NCBI RefSeq assembly: GCF_000406105.1
Contig: NZ_CM001974.1
Location: forward strand, 4,300,569 to 4,331,236
Length of the DNA: 30,668 bases
Origin: Dickeya chrysanthemi NCPPB 402
GTDB taxonomy: Bacteria; Pseudomonadota; Gammaproteobacteria; Enterobacterales; Enterobacteriaceae
Reading direction: 5' to 3'
The translations under genes and the position numbers were made by a program. The number at the start of each line of letters is the position of its first letter. Position 1 is the stretch's first letter. The notes beneath the pieces were generated by a model. That model had not been told where the DNA came from. It made no database searches and saw only the letters and a program-made list of their open reading frames with translations. Positions 8,506 to 22,602 of this stretch are shown one piece after another.

Positions 8506-8604
8506 CTTGTCGGAGTGCCCAACACGCCTGATGGCGCGTGGGCTGAGACCGTTCATTCGGGATCCGCGGAACCTGATCAGGTTAATACCTGCGAAGGGAA
8601 CAAG
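8506..8604 (+). promoter_or_regulatory. TPP riboswitch (THI element) controlling thiCEFSGH
   Basis: The conserved THI-box segments are present in order: CTTGTCGGAGTGCC (8506-8519), GGGCTGAGA (8540-8548), then CCTGATCAGGTTAATACCTG (8572-8591) and GCGAAGGGAACAAG. The ends CTTGT (8506-8510) and ACAAG (8600-8604) pair as helix P1. The aptamer binds thiamin pyrophosphate; with bound ligand thiC expression falls. The 150 nt between the aptamer and thiC should be the expression platform. It contains a possible stem GGCAAC / GTTGCC (8658-8663 with 8676-8681) and no obvious T-run, which favours control of translation, but this is an inference. Confidence 0.96.
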
Positions 8605-8671
8605 AGTAATGATATCGCCACCCCGGCATCCATTCAGGGTGTCTGCGCAACAGTCAGGGCAACACGCCTGA

Positions 8672-10716
<2,045 letters not shown>

Positions 10717-10717
<1 letters not shown>

Positions 10718-11352
10718 TGAAACGCGCTTTTCCCACCACCGATGCCCGGCTGGGGCTCTATCCGGTGGTCGATAGCGTAGCGTGGATTGAACGCCTGCTG
10801 GATGCGGGGGTTCGTACCCTCCAGCTACGCATCAAAGACCAGCCGGCAGAGCAGGCCGAGCCTGACATTATCCGGGCGATTGCCCTTGGCCGCCAGTATC
10901 AGGCGCGGCTGTTCATCAACGACTACTGGCAACTGGCCGTGAAACACCAGGCTTATGGCGTACATCTCGGGCAGGAAGACCTCGATACGGCCGATCTGGA
11001 CGCGATTCGCGCCGCCGGGTTACGTCTGGGCGTTTCTACCCATGACGACGCCGAACTGGCGCGTGCCGTTGCCCTCGCACCGTCTTACATCGCGCTTGGC
11101 CATATCTTTCCCACCCAAACGAAAGCGATGCCATCAGCACCGCAGGGGTTGGTCGAGCTGGCCCGCCATATCCGCACGCTGGACGGACGCTTTCCCACCG
11201 TCGCTATCGGCGGCATCAGCATTGACCGGGTACCGGCGGTACTGGAAACCGGGGTCGGCAGCATCGCCGTGGTCAGCGCCATCACACAGGCCACTGACTG
11301 GCGCGCCGCTACCGCGACGTTGCTGCGCTTAATTGAAGGACGGGAGGCGTAA
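10717..11352 (+). CDS. thiE: Thiamin-phosphate synthase ThiE
   Basis: ThiE couples HMP pyrophosphate with thiazole phosphate to form thiamin phosphate. The protein is 211 aa, the E. coli length, a TIM-barrel enzyme. Visible motifs are [10 protein letters not shown] for the diphosphate site, [34 protein letters not shown] and the late VAIGGIS. The ATG at 10717 shares a base with the thiC stop (TGATG) and has a strong AGGAGG at 10704-10709 inside thiC, so translation is coupled. The open frame extends further upstream inside thiC but without family sequence. Confidence 0.97.
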
Positions 11353-11353
11353 C

Positions 11354-12103
11354 ATGCTCGATGATCAGGCATTTATGCGCTACAGCCGCCAGTTACTGCT
11401 GGAAGATATCGGTCAGGAAGGGCAACAGAAACTGACGAACTCCCGCGTATTACTGGTCGGGTTGGGCGGGCTGGGCTCGCCGGCAGCGCTCTATCTGGCG
11501 GCGGCTGGGGTCGGTACGCTGCTGCTGGCGGACCACGACACCCTGCACATCTCCAACCTGCAACGGCAGATTCTCTACCGCAACGCAGACCTGTCGCACC
11601 CCAAAGCGGTGTTGGCCCGCCACGCGCTGGAAGCCATCAATCCACGGGTGAAAACCGTCGCACTGACCACCCGGCTTGAAGGCGAATCGCTGGCAACCGC
11701 GGTGGCGCAGGCCGATCTGGTGCTGGACTGTTGCGACAACATGACTACCCGCCACGCGGTCAACGCCGCCTGCGTCGCGGCGCAAAAACCGCTGATCAGC
11801 GCCAGCGCGGTAGGGTTCAGCGGGCAGTTGCTGGTGCTGACGCCGCCTTACCCGCACGGCTGCTACGCCTGCCTCTACCCGGACGCCACGGAACCCCAAC
11901 GCAACTGTCGCACCGCCGGCGTACTCGGCCCGGTGGTCGGTGTGATGGGCACCTTACAGGCGCTGGAAGCGATCAAATTACTGTGTGGATTACCCTCACC
12001 ACTGGACGGCAAGTTACGGCTGTTCGATGCACGCCAGCAGCAATGGACCACGCTGCAACTGACGCGCTCGGCCACCTGCCCGGTATGCGGAGGGCAGGCA
12101 TGA
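11354..12103 (+). CDS. thiF: ThiS adenylyltransferase ThiF
   Basis: ThiF, an E1-like enzyme, adenylates the C-terminal glycine of the sulfur carrier ThiS. The protein is 249 aa (E. coli 251). The nucleotide-binding GLGGLGSP is at about 37-43. Zinc is held by Cys170-X2-Cys173 and Cys242-X2-Cys245. Cys185 in RNCRTAG corresponds to the residue that forms an acyl-disulfide with ThiS in E. coli. The ATG at 11354 is one base after the thiE stop, with GGGAGG ahead; a possible start at 11333 inside thiE is rejected. It overlaps thiS by four bases (ATGA). Confidence 0.96.
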   Translation: MLDDQAFMRYSRQLLLEDIGQEGQQKLTNSRVLLVGLGGLGSPAALYLAAAGVGTLLLADHDTLHISNLQRQILYRNADLSHPKAVLARHALEAINPRVKTVALTTRLEGESLATAVAQADLVLDCCDNMTTRHAVNAACVAAQKPLISASAVGFSGQLLVLTPPYPHGCYACLYPDATEPQRNCRTAGVLGPVVGVMGTLQALEAIKLLCGLPSPLDGKLRLFDARQQQWTTLQLTRSATCPVCGGQA

Positions 12104-12300
12104 AGATCCGGCTTAACGATGAGGTTATCGAACTGCAGAACGGGCTGACCGTGGAACAGCTACTTGAGCAGTTGAACCGGCTACAACCCGGCACGGCGCT
12201 GGCCGTCAATCAAACCATCATCCCGCGTGACAACTGGGCGCAACAGGCCGTACAGGATGGTGATGACATTTTATTGTTTCAGGCAATCGCAGGAGGTTGA
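12100..12300 (+). CDS. thiS: Sulfur carrier protein ThiS
   Basis: ThiS is a 66-aa ubiquitin-like protein that carries sulfur as a C-terminal thiocarboxylate to the thiazole synthase. It begins [15 protein letters not shown] and ends in the obligatory Gly-Gly (QAIAGG), with [10 protein letters not shown] before it. The ATG overlaps the thiF stop (ATGA) and AGGG lies upstream. Size and tail match E. coli ThiS exactly. Confidence 0.97.
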   Translation: MKIRLNDEVIELQNGLTVEQLLEQLNRLQPGTALAVNQTIIPRDNWAQQAVQDGDDILLFQAIAGG

Positions 12301-12301
12301 G

Positions 12302-13081
12302 ATGCTGAAGATTGCAGATACGACGTTGACCTCCCGGTTATTTACCGGGACCGGAAAATTTGCCAGTGCGCAACTGATGCAAGATGCCCTGCACGCCAGC
12401 GGCTCACAACTGGTTACGCTGGCGATGAAACGGGTGGATTTGAAAGGCGGCAGCGATGCCATTCTGGCGCCGCTGCGCGAGCTGGGCGTACATCTGTTGC
12501 CGAATACCTCCGGCGCTAAAACCGCCGCGGAAGCGGTATTCGCCGCCCGTCTGGCACGCGAAGCGTTGGGCACGCACTGGGTGAAACTGGAAATCCACCC
12601 GGACATGAAATACCTGCTGCCTGACCCGGTGGAAACGCTAAAAGCCGCCGAGCAACTGGTGAAAGACGGCTTTGTGGTCTTGCCTTACTGCGGCGCCGAC
12701 CCGGTACTGTGTAAGCGACTGGAGGACGCGGGTTGTGCCGCGGTGATGCCACTCGGTGCGCCCATTGGCTCCAATCAAGGGCTGCAAACACGCGATTTCC
12801 TGCGCATCATCATCGAACAGGCGCGGGTACCGGTGGTGGTGGACGCCGGTATCGGTGCGCCCAGCCACGCCGCGGAAGCCATCGAACTGGGCGCTGATGC
12901 CGTGCTGGTCAACACCGCTATCGCCGTGGCGCGCGACCCGGTGCAAATGGCGCACGCCTTTCGGCTGGCGGTGGACGCCGGGGCGCTCGCCCGCCAGGCC
13001 GGTCTGGGCAGCCGCCGGCACATCGCCAGCGCCACCAGCCCGCTGACCGGCTTTTTGCATCGGACGGAGGCCATCAACTGA
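12302..13081 (+). CDS. thiG: Thiazole synthase ThiG
   Basis: ThiG builds the thiazole phosphate ring of thiamin from deoxyxylulose 5-phosphate, dehydroglycine and ThiS thiocarboxylate. The protein is 259 aa (E. coli 256), a TIM barrel. It starts [20 protein letters not shown]; Lys95 in VKLEIHPD is the expected Schiff-base lysine. Later motifs are [27 protein letters not shown] and [11 protein letters not shown]. The ATG is one base after the thiS stop with AGGAGG in the thiS end; an ORF start at 12227 inside thiS is rejected. Its stop overlaps the thiH start by one base. Confidence 0.97.
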   Translation: MLKIADTTLTSRLFTGTGKFASAQLMQDALHASGSQLVTLAMKRVDLKGGSDAILAPLRELGVHLLPNTSGAKTAAEAVFAARLAREALGTHWVKLEIHPDMKYLLPDPVETLKAAEQLVKDGFVVLPYCGADPVLCKRLEDAGCAAVMPLGAPIGSNQGLQTRDFLRIIIEQARVPVVVDAGIGAPSHAAEAIELGADAVLVNTAIAVARDPVQMAHAFRLAVDAGALARQAGLGSRRHIASATSPLTGFLHRTEAIN

Positions 13082-14226
13082 TGAACGCTCACTCTCAGCC
13101 GTCGTTTGAACAACACTGGCAACAGCTGGAATGGCACGACCTGACGCTACGCATCAACAGCAAAACCGACGCCGACGTAGAACGGGCGTTATGCGCGGAT
13201 CGACTCACGCGCGACGATATGATGGCGCTGCTGTCGCCCGCCGCCAGCCGCTGGCTGGAACCGCTGGCGCAACGGGCGCAACAGTTAACGCGCCAGCGCT
13301 TCGGCAACACCGTGAGTTTCTACGTACCGCTGTATCTCTCCAACTTGTGTGCCAACGACTGTACCTATTGCGGTTTTTCCATGAGCAACCACCTCAAACG
13401 CAAAACGCTGGACGAACAGGAGATCCTGCGCGAGTGCGAGGCGATCAAGTCGCTGGGATTCGATCACCTGCTATTGGTGACCGGCGAACACCAACGCAAA
13501 GTGGGGATGGACTATTTTCGCCAGATGCTGCCGCTGATTCGCCCGCAGTTCAGTTCAGTGATGATGGAGGTGCAGCCGCTGTCGCAAGCGGAGTACGCCG
13601 AGTTGAAAACCCTCGGGCTGGATGGGGTCATGGTGTATCAGGAAACCTATCACGCGGCGACCTACGCCCGCCATCACCTGCACGGCCACAAGCAGGATTT
13701 CGCCTGGCGGCTGGCGACGCCGGACAGGCTGGGGCGCGCCGGTATCGACAAGATCGGGCTGGGGGCGTTGATCGGGCTGTCCGACAGTTGGCGTACCGAC
13801 TGCTATATGGTGGCCGAGCACCTGCTGTATTTGCAGCAAACGTACTGGCAGAGCCGCTATTCGGTGTCGTTCCCGCGCCTGCGCCCTTGTGCCGGCGGCA
13901 TCGAACCGGCTTCGCTGATGGATGAGGCGCAACTGATGCAGGTGATCTGCGCCTTCCGGCTACTGGCACCCGATGTGGAACTGTCGCTCTCTACCCGCGA
14001 GTCGCCGTTCTTCCGCGACCACATGATCCCGATCGCCATCAACAACGTCAGCGCGTTTTCCAAAACCCAACCGGGCGGCTACGCCGACGATCATCCGGAA
14101 CTGGAACAATTCACCCCGCACGATAACCGCCGCCCGCAAGCGGTGGCCGATGCCCTGACTCAGGCCGGGCTGCAACCGGTGTGGAAAGACTGGGACGGTT
14201 ATCTGGGAAGGCCAGACGTCAACTAA
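13081..14226 (+). CDS. thiH: 2-iminoacetate synthase (tyrosine lyase) ThiH
   Basis: ThiH is a radical SAM enzyme that splits tyrosine to give dehydroglycine for ThiG, releasing p-cresol. The protein is 381 aa (E. coli 377). The 4Fe-4S motif CX3CX2C is at Cys90, Cys94 and Cys97 (CANDCTYC). Conserved stretches follow: [37 protein letters not shown] and [11 protein letters not shown]. Having ThiH rather than ThiO fits an oxygen-tolerant facultative anaerobe. It ends the thi operon; a dyad 53 bp downstream separates it from the convergent MocR gene. Confidence 0.97.
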   Translation: MNAHSQPSFEQHWQQLEWHDLTLRINSKTDADVERALCADRLTRDDMMALLSPAASRWLEPLAQRAQQLTRQRFGNTVSFYVPLYLSNLCANDCTYCGFSMSNHLKRKTLDEQEILRECEAIKSLGFDHLLLVTGEHQRKVGMDYFRQMLPLIRPQFSSVMMEVQPLSQAEYAELKTLGLDGVMVYQETYHAATYARHHLHGHKQDFAWRLATPDRLGRAGIDKIGLGALIGLSDSWRTDCYMVAEHLLYLQQTYWQSRYSVSFPRLRPCAGGIEPASLMDEAQLMQVICAFRLLAPDVELSLSTRESPFFRDHMIPIAINNVSAFSKTQPGGYADDHPELEQFTPHDNRRPQAVADALTQAGLQPVWKDWDGYLGRPDVN

Positions 14227-14278
14227 ACGCCACAGGGGATCGTCACTGTGCGGCGATCTCACCCACACAACGCGGTCA

Positions 14279-14309
14279 CGGGAAGATCAGGCGAAAATCG
14301 ATCTTCCCG
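14279..14309. terminator. Possible terminator dyad between convergent thiH and MocR gene
   Basis: A perfect 10-bp stem CGGGAAGATC / GATCTTCCCG (14279-14288 with 14300-14309) encloses an 11-nt loop. It lies between the stop codons of two convergent genes, where a shared terminator is expected. Neither strand has a clear T-run after it, so the terminator role is a guess from position. Confidence 0.45.
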
Positions 14310-14361
14310 ATCCTTCCATTGCACAGTTTGCAACGACACGCAGCATCGACAAGGCGGCTAT

Positions 14362-15798
14362 TCATACCAGCGTTGCTTGCGTTCCCGCCATTAACATGTG
14401 CTCGACAGTTGATCCAATGGTCGCCACCGCCTGCTCTATTCTGGCTGCCATCGGCATAACACAGCTCATGCGTATACCATGACGGTACTTGCCGGAAGCA
14501 GAAAATAATGCGCCTTCTGCGATATAAATTTTGTGTTCCTTCAACTGCTGACACAATTGTACACCGTCAAAAGATTCCGGCATTTCCACCCATAACACAA
14601 AGCCTCCCTTCGGCCGACTGACGCAGATAGTCTCCGGGAAATAGCGACGCACCCAACAGGCGAACAACTCCAGATTACGCTGATAAATACTGCGCATACG
14701 GCGCACATGCGGCTGGTAATACCCTTGCCGGATAAACTCAGCCACCGCCAGTTGTGTACAAACCGTGCTCGACCCGGTACTGGTGTACTTCATATGTAAC
14801 ACCCGGTCGCGATACCGCCCCGGCACTACCCAGCCGACGCGCAGCCCCGGTGCCAGCGTTTTGGAAAACGAACTGCACAGCAACACCCGGCCATCGACAT
14901 CCATCGACTTCAGCGTGGTCGGCCGCGGGTATTCGTAAGCCAGCTCGCCATACACATCATCTTCGATAATGGCGATGTCATAACGCTGTGCCAGCGTCAG
15001 CAGCGCCCGCTTACGATGCGGTGGCATGATGAACCCGAGTGGATTATTACAGCTCGGTACCGTGATCACGGCTTTAATTGGCCACTGATCCAGCGCCAGC
15101 TCCAGCGCTTCCAGATTAATACCGGTGGTAAAATCGGTCGGGATCTCAATGACTTTGATATCCAACCCGCACAGGATCTGCAAAATGCCGTGAAAAACCG
15201 GCGACTCCACGGCGATGATATCTCCCGGATGCGCCACCGCCCGTACCGCCACCGCCACCGCCTCGGTACATCCGGTCGTGACGACAATGTCCTCCGCCGA
15301 CAGCTGACAGCCGCTGTCCACCATCAGACGGGCAATCTGTTCTCGCAGTAATATGGAGCCCGCCAAATCGTCATATACGAAAGAAGAAGCCATCTGCTTT
15401 TGGCCGATACGTTGCAACTGCTTCCACAACGGCTTCAGCGTACTTTGGGTCAAATCCGGCGAACTGCCGCCCAAAGAGAGTATCTCTGGGTCTTGCCTGG
15501 CATTAACCAGCTCCAACACCGCACTCCACTTTTTCACCTCGACCGGGCGTTGCAACGGCTTGCTCATTGCTGGTATCGGCGGCTCGGCTTTACGTGGCCG
15601 CACGAAATAACCGGAACGAGGCTGCGGCACGATCAGTTGCTGCTGTTCCAGCAAATAATAAGCTTGTTGCACGGTGCTAATGCTGACGCCATGTTCCTGA
15701 CTAAGCATCCGTACCGACGGCAGCCGTTCACCGCTACGGTAAAGCCCTTGCTCAATACGTTGCGCCAGTAAGGTAGCCAGATGCTGATATCGCGTCAT
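14362..15798 (-). CDS. MocR-type transcription regulator (GntR wHTH + class I aminotransferase domain)
   Basis: The 478-aa product has a GntR winged helix-turn-helix (about 1-70; RSGERLPSVRMLSQEHGVS then STVQQAYYLLE) joined to a fold-type I aminotransferase domain (about 105-478). PLP-site residues are visible: Asn252 in NNPLG, Asp281 and Tyr283 in EDDVYGEL, Lys313 in SSFSKTLAPG and Arg320. MocR regulators sense PLP or amine-type ligands; the target here is unknown, and YdcR of E. coli is a similar protein. The ATG at 15798 follows GGGAGAT. The frame continues 58 codons upstream, but that part is acidic, unlike the family and contains the divergent promoter region, so it is rejected. It is divergent from two DUF1127 genes and may control them. 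Confidence 0.88.
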   Translation of the reverse strand: MTRYQHLATLLAQRIEQGLYRSGERLPSVRMLSQEHGVSISTVQQAYYLLEQQQLIVPQPRSGYFVRPRKAEPPIPAMSKPLQRPVEVKKWSAVLELVNARQDPEILSLGGSSPDLTQSTLKPLWKQLQRIGQKQMASSFVYDDLAGSILLREQIARLMVDSGCQLSAEDIVVTTGCTEAVAVAVRAVAHPGDIIAVESPVFHGILQILCGLDIKVIEIPTDFTTGINLEALELALDQWPIKAVITVPSCNNPLGFIMPPHRKRALLTLAQRYDIAIIEDDVYGELAYEYPRPTTLKSMDVDGRVLLCSSFSKTLAPGLRVGWVVPGRYRDRVLHMKYTSTGSSTVCTQLAVAEFIRQGYYQPHVRRMRSIYQRNLELFACWVRRYFPETICVSRPKGGFVLWVEMPESFDGVQLCQQLKEHKIYIAEGALFSASGKYRHGIRMSCVMPMAARIEQAVATIGSTVEHMLMAGTQATLV

Positions 15799-15990
15799 CG
15801 CCGGATCTCCCAATTCATCTTCGTGCAAACCATCTTTGTACCGGTTATTACCATACAGACCGTCATCAAAATCACCATTCAGATCGTCTGCCACGCCATC
15901 TGTATTAAAAACAAACCCAAGCACTGCCACTAAAACCATACAGACACACCTGCCATGATGATGTTCAACCATCGCCTGCGGAGAACAATC
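15799..15990. promoter_or_regulatory. Divergent control region of the MocR gene with repeated ACCATACAGAC motif
   Basis: This 192-bp region separates the MocR gene from the first DUF1127 gene. The 11-mer ACCATACAGAC occurs twice in direct orientation, at 15850-15860 and 15935-15945. The 85-bp distance is close to eight turns of DNA. An inverted relative, CATCTGTAT, is at 15897-15905, and the same 9-mer recurs at 16347-16355 before the second DUF1127 gene. MocR proteins commonly bind direct repeats in such divergent regions, so these are candidate operators. No -10/-35 pair was placed with confidence. Confidence 0.4.
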
Positions 15991-16170
15991 ATGACACCAT
16001 GCCCGAATCCCAATTTATCGCCCCGTCGTTTCCTATTGCTACGACTGTATCGACGATTGCAATGTCGATACCAGCAACACCAAACACGCCGTATCCTAAA
16101 TGCACTAAATGACCATCGTCTGCGGGATATTGGTCTGACGCGGGAAGACATTCGGCGACTTTACAAATAA
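15991..16170 (+). CDS. DUF1127 micro-protein, copy 1
   Basis: This is a 59-aa, strongly basic protein. Its C-terminal half, RILNALNDHRLRDIGLTREDIRRLY, carries the DUF1127 signature DIGLTR-x-D. Family members are small arginine-rich proteins; some in alphaproteobacteria have been linked to RNA turnover and stress responses, but no function is set for the enterobacterial ones. The ATG at 15991 has GGAGA at 15980-15984; an upstream in-frame ATG at 15955 has no ribosome binding site and adds no family sequence. It is divergent from the MocR gene and a paralogue of the gene at 16411. Confidence 0.85.
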   Translation: MTPCPNPNLSPRRFLLLRLYRRLQCRYQQHQTRRILNALNDHRLRDIGLTREDIRRLYK

Positions 16171-16226
16171 TAATTCTGCCAGCGCTGTAGCCCCATTCAT
16201 CCATTAGCTTCAGTACAACTGATGCT

Positions 16227-16280
16227 ATCTGTGCCTGTTTTCTTTAAACCACGAAGCGGGGAAAGGAAACAGGTACAGAT
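16227..16280 (+). other. Strong 19-bp RNA hairpin between the two DUF1127 genes
   Basis: The left arm 16227-16245 (ATCTGTGCCTGTTTTCTTT) and the right arm 16262-16280 (AAAGGAAACAGGTACAGAT) pair over 19 positions around a 16-nt loop. Seventeen pairs are Watson-Crick and two are G-U, and those two are G-U only when the plus strand is transcribed. There is no following T-run, so it does not look like an intrinsic terminator. It lies 56 nt after the first DUF1127 stop and 130 nt before the second DUF1127 start, so it may be an mRNA processing or stability element, or a small RNA. Confidence 0.65.
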
Positions 16281-16410
16281 CACACAAAAAACCGTAATTC
16301 AGATCGCCCAATCGCATTTCTGTATGCTCAGGATAGCCATTTTCTGCATCTGTATCCTAAAACAGGCCGGCTACACACTATCTCCAGCACAATACACCGG
16401 GGATACCACC

Positions 16411-16593
16411 ATGACACAGCCACACCGCCGTTCGAATACCGCCGTCGGCCCGCGTTTCTTCCTTCATCATCTCCGCCAGCGTTGGCGCGCCTGGCGACAG
16501 CGGATACAGGCACGAAATGCGCTACGAAAACTAAACAACGATCGGTTGGAGGATATCGGACTCACTCGCCGGGATGTGGACAACTTATGGTAG
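16411..16593 (+). CDS. DUF1127 micro-protein, copy 2
   Basis: This is a 60-aa basic protein whose C-terminus RNALRKLNNDRLEDIGLTRRDVDNLW matches the DUF1127 signature and aligns with the gene at 15991 (LRDIGLTREDIRRLY against LEDIGLTRRDVDNLW). The N-terminal halves differ, so this is an old duplication rather than a recent one. The ATG at 16411 is preceded by GGGGAT at 16399-16404. The longer open frame starting at 16222 runs through the 19-bp hairpin and lacks a ribosome binding site, so it is rejected. No terminator is visible after it. Confidence 0.85.
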   Translation: MTQPHRRSNTAVGPRFFLHHLRQRWRAWRQRIQARNALRKLNNDRLEDIGLTRRDVDNLW

Positions 16594-16857
16594 CAACGAA
16601 TAAACGCTAGTGAATGGAGCAACGCGGATTCAGGGCAAAAAGATGCGAGACACCACGCAGAAAAAAGCAATCAATACAGAGAGAAAGCGATGGTATGCGT
16701 ACTGTTGCGCACATCACAGAGTTGCCCGTCGCTATACGGCCGGCCGGTTGTTACAGTGCGCGGGCTGATACAGCCGGAACCGAAGCTTGCCATCGATTCC
16801 GCCGCCTCCAGGCCCGCGTGACCGAAGAGAAAACCATGCTGGCTGTCAACATCGTGT

Positions 16858-16881
16858 CGGGCTACTCGGTTGGGTAGCCCG
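16858..16881. other. Dyad at the end of the DUF1176 gene
   Basis: CGGGCTAC (16858-16865) pairs with GTAGCCCG (16874-16881) around an 8-nt loop and includes the stop codon of the minus-strand DUF1176 gene. No T-run follows on either strand. The 268 bp between it and the second DUF1127 gene shows no supported gene or element. Confidence 0.45.
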
Positions 16882-17959
16882 GCATCGCCCACACAGAAGG
16901 CCAGTCTCCCGGCTGCCCGCCGTTACACTCCGGCTGATAATTGTAAGCCACAAGCTGGAAGGTTTTACCGTCAAATACCCACTGTGCGCTTTCACCACAG
17001 TCGGCGATACCTCGTCCCTTGGCGGAGTGATATAACATGCCGGTTTCCGGGTCATAGTCCGCTTCGGTAAACCAGCGGATTTTTTCCTCACGGCTTTCCA
17101 CCGGACGAATAGGCCTGGGTAATTCCAGCAACTGCGCCGCCTGCGGGTTATTGCGCGGCGTAACAAACAGCATACTGGAGGATTGATAAGCCCCCATGCC
17201 GCAATTCAACATCACCAGTGCCAGCTCATTGGTCAGCGGTTCAGCCTCACTCAGTTGTCGGGCTTCTTTACTCAACCCGCAGTCTTCCTCTTCCAGCAAG
17301 GTTTTTTTAGCATTAACGACACCGTTAATCAGCGCCTTGGCGTTCGCCAGCGGCGGCGGTTGAGTATAGGCAGGGCTGATTTCCTGTCCCACCGGCACCG
17401 GCGGCACCTGCGTCACATCACCATTGCCGACCTGCAACAACGCGCTACGGTTATTCAGGCGCCCTTGTCGCTCATCCGCCAACAATAACGCTGCATTCAG
17501 GCCGTTAAGCGAGATGGACTCTTCCTGATTATTACTCTGATTGCCGCCATGCTCTGACAGCGACAACCGTTTGGCATTTCTGGCCGCCAGCACAAACTGC
17601 TGGATGACATCCAACTGGTCGGTATGGACGTAAAATGCCCCCTCCTCCTCGTCTGTCTGCCAGGCAGGCTGCGCCAGCGGGAAACGGACGCCATCCAGAT
17701 ACAGCGCCTGACGTTTATCAGCCAGATCGAAGTCCAATGAGATTTTCCCCTGAGCGCCCGCTTCGCGCTTTAGCGTCACGCGTAGATACGGATCATTATT
17801 TCTGATATCGCAATCATTCAGGTTATTACAGGTTACCTGCCAGTGCCTGAACACCTTCTGCACCGGAACCGGATAACCGGAAGGCATCTCGCCAGCGCTG
17901 AATGCACTGCCGGACAGCAAAACCAGAATGATGCCTGAAAGCGCTGTGTTAAATCGCAT
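16862..17959 (-). CDS. Secreted DUF1176-family protein, function unknown
   Basis: The 365-aa product begins MRFNTALSGIILVLLSGSAF, a typical Sec signal peptide with cleavage likely after Ser21 or Ala22, so it is probably periplasmic. The mature part has paired cysteines near its start (VTCNNLNDCDI), suited to a disulfide, and later motifs DCGLSKEARQL, LVMLNCGMGAYQSS, AKGRGIADCGESAQWVFDGKTFQL. These resemble the DUF1176 family of enterobacteria, whose function is not known to me. The ATG at 17959 follows AAGGAATG; 22 upstream codons in the same frame are rejected because they precede the signal peptide. It is a single gene, minus strand, downstream of rpoC but separated by a terminator and repeats. 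Confidence 0.82.
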   Translation of the reverse strand: MRFNTALSGIILVLLSGSAFSAGEMPSGYPVPVQKVFRHWQVTCNNLNDCDIRNNDPYLRVTLKREAGAQGKISLDFDLADKRQALYLDGVRFPLAQPAWQTDEEEGAFYVHTDQLDVIQQFVLAARNAKRLSLSEHGGNQSNNQEESISLNGLNAALLLADERQGRLNNRSALLQVGNGDVTQVPPVPVGQEISPAYTQPPPLANAKALINGVVNAKKTLLEEEDCGLSKEARQLSEAEPLTNELALVMLNCGMGAYQSSSMLFVTPRNNPQAAQLLELPRPIRPVESREEKIRWFTEADYDPETGMLYHSAKGRGIADCGESAQWVFDGKTFQLVAYNYQPECNGGQPGDWPSVWAMPGYPTE

Positions 17960-18026
17960 CGGACATTCCTTATGAAACTGCCATGCTGATGTTATAACGC
18001 AATTATGTCTTTTCCCCACATCCAAA

Positions 18027-18062
18027 AAAACGCTGAAAGCGTTTTTTAACGTCGCCTGCGAC
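18027..18062. repeat. 36-nt hairpin repeat, copy 1
   Basis: This copy reads AAAACGCTGAAAGCGTTTTT then TAACGTCGCCTGCGAC. It holds two small dyads: AAACGCT-GAA-AGCGTTT with T-runs on both strands, terminator-like, and GTCGC-CT-GCGAC. It matches copy 2 at 18105-18140 in 35 of 36 positions. It lies 68 bp before the DUF1176 start codon, in the expected promoter zone of that gene. Confidence 0.8.
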
Positions 18063-18104
18063 GGCCCGCAGGGTGAGTTCCACCGGCAAGGGGGAACGAA
18101 TCAT

Positions 18105-18140
18105 AAAACGCTGAAAGCGTTTTTTAACGTCGCTTGCGAC
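18105..18140. repeat. 36-nt hairpin repeat, copy 2
   Basis: This is the second copy of the double-dyad repeat, 78 bp from the first and different only at position 18134 (T for C). It lies between the rpoC terminator and copy 1. The spacer between copies is not repeated, so this is not a simple tandem duplication of the whole segment. The repeat may be a dispersed intergenic element of this genome. Confidence 0.8.
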
Positions 18141-18221
18141 AGGCTCGGTCGAATGTCACACCAGACTATTGTTAAACCGACACCGACATCAATAAAAGTG
18201 CCTCACATGAAATAAGAATAT

Positions 18222-18259
18222 AAAAAAAACCGCACCTTATCGCTAAGGTACGGTTTTTT
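18222..18259 (-). terminator. Intrinsic terminator of the rplJL-rpoBC operon
   Basis: On the minus strand a 13- to 16-bp stem, ACCGTACCTTA pairing with TAAGGTGCGGT, with a 4-nt loop is followed by a run of T. Its one non-Watson-Crick pair is G-U on the minus strand, fitting the direction of rpoC. It begins 20 bp after the rpoC stop codon. Confidence 0.92.
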
Positions 18260-18279
18260 ATTATCGGAGAAAGTGACGA

Positions 18280-22503
<4,224 letters not shown>

Positions 22504-22602
22504 GGATTGGCTCCTGTCGGAGTTAGACCTGTCAGGCACCTGAACCCTGCCGTTAACACAGCTCAGGTGCCCCTGTAACGAATGCTCGCGATCGGGCCGG
22601 GA

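Noticed and set aside
15799..15972. 58-codon N-terminal extension of the MocR gene
   Set aside because: The segment is not family sequence, overlaps the divergent control region with repeated motifs, and the ATG at 15798 has a good ribosome binding site.
16614..16877. 87-codon open frame after the second DUF1127 gene
   Set aside because: No ribosome binding site, low-complexity basic composition and overlap with the DUF1176 stop dyad. No family was recognised.
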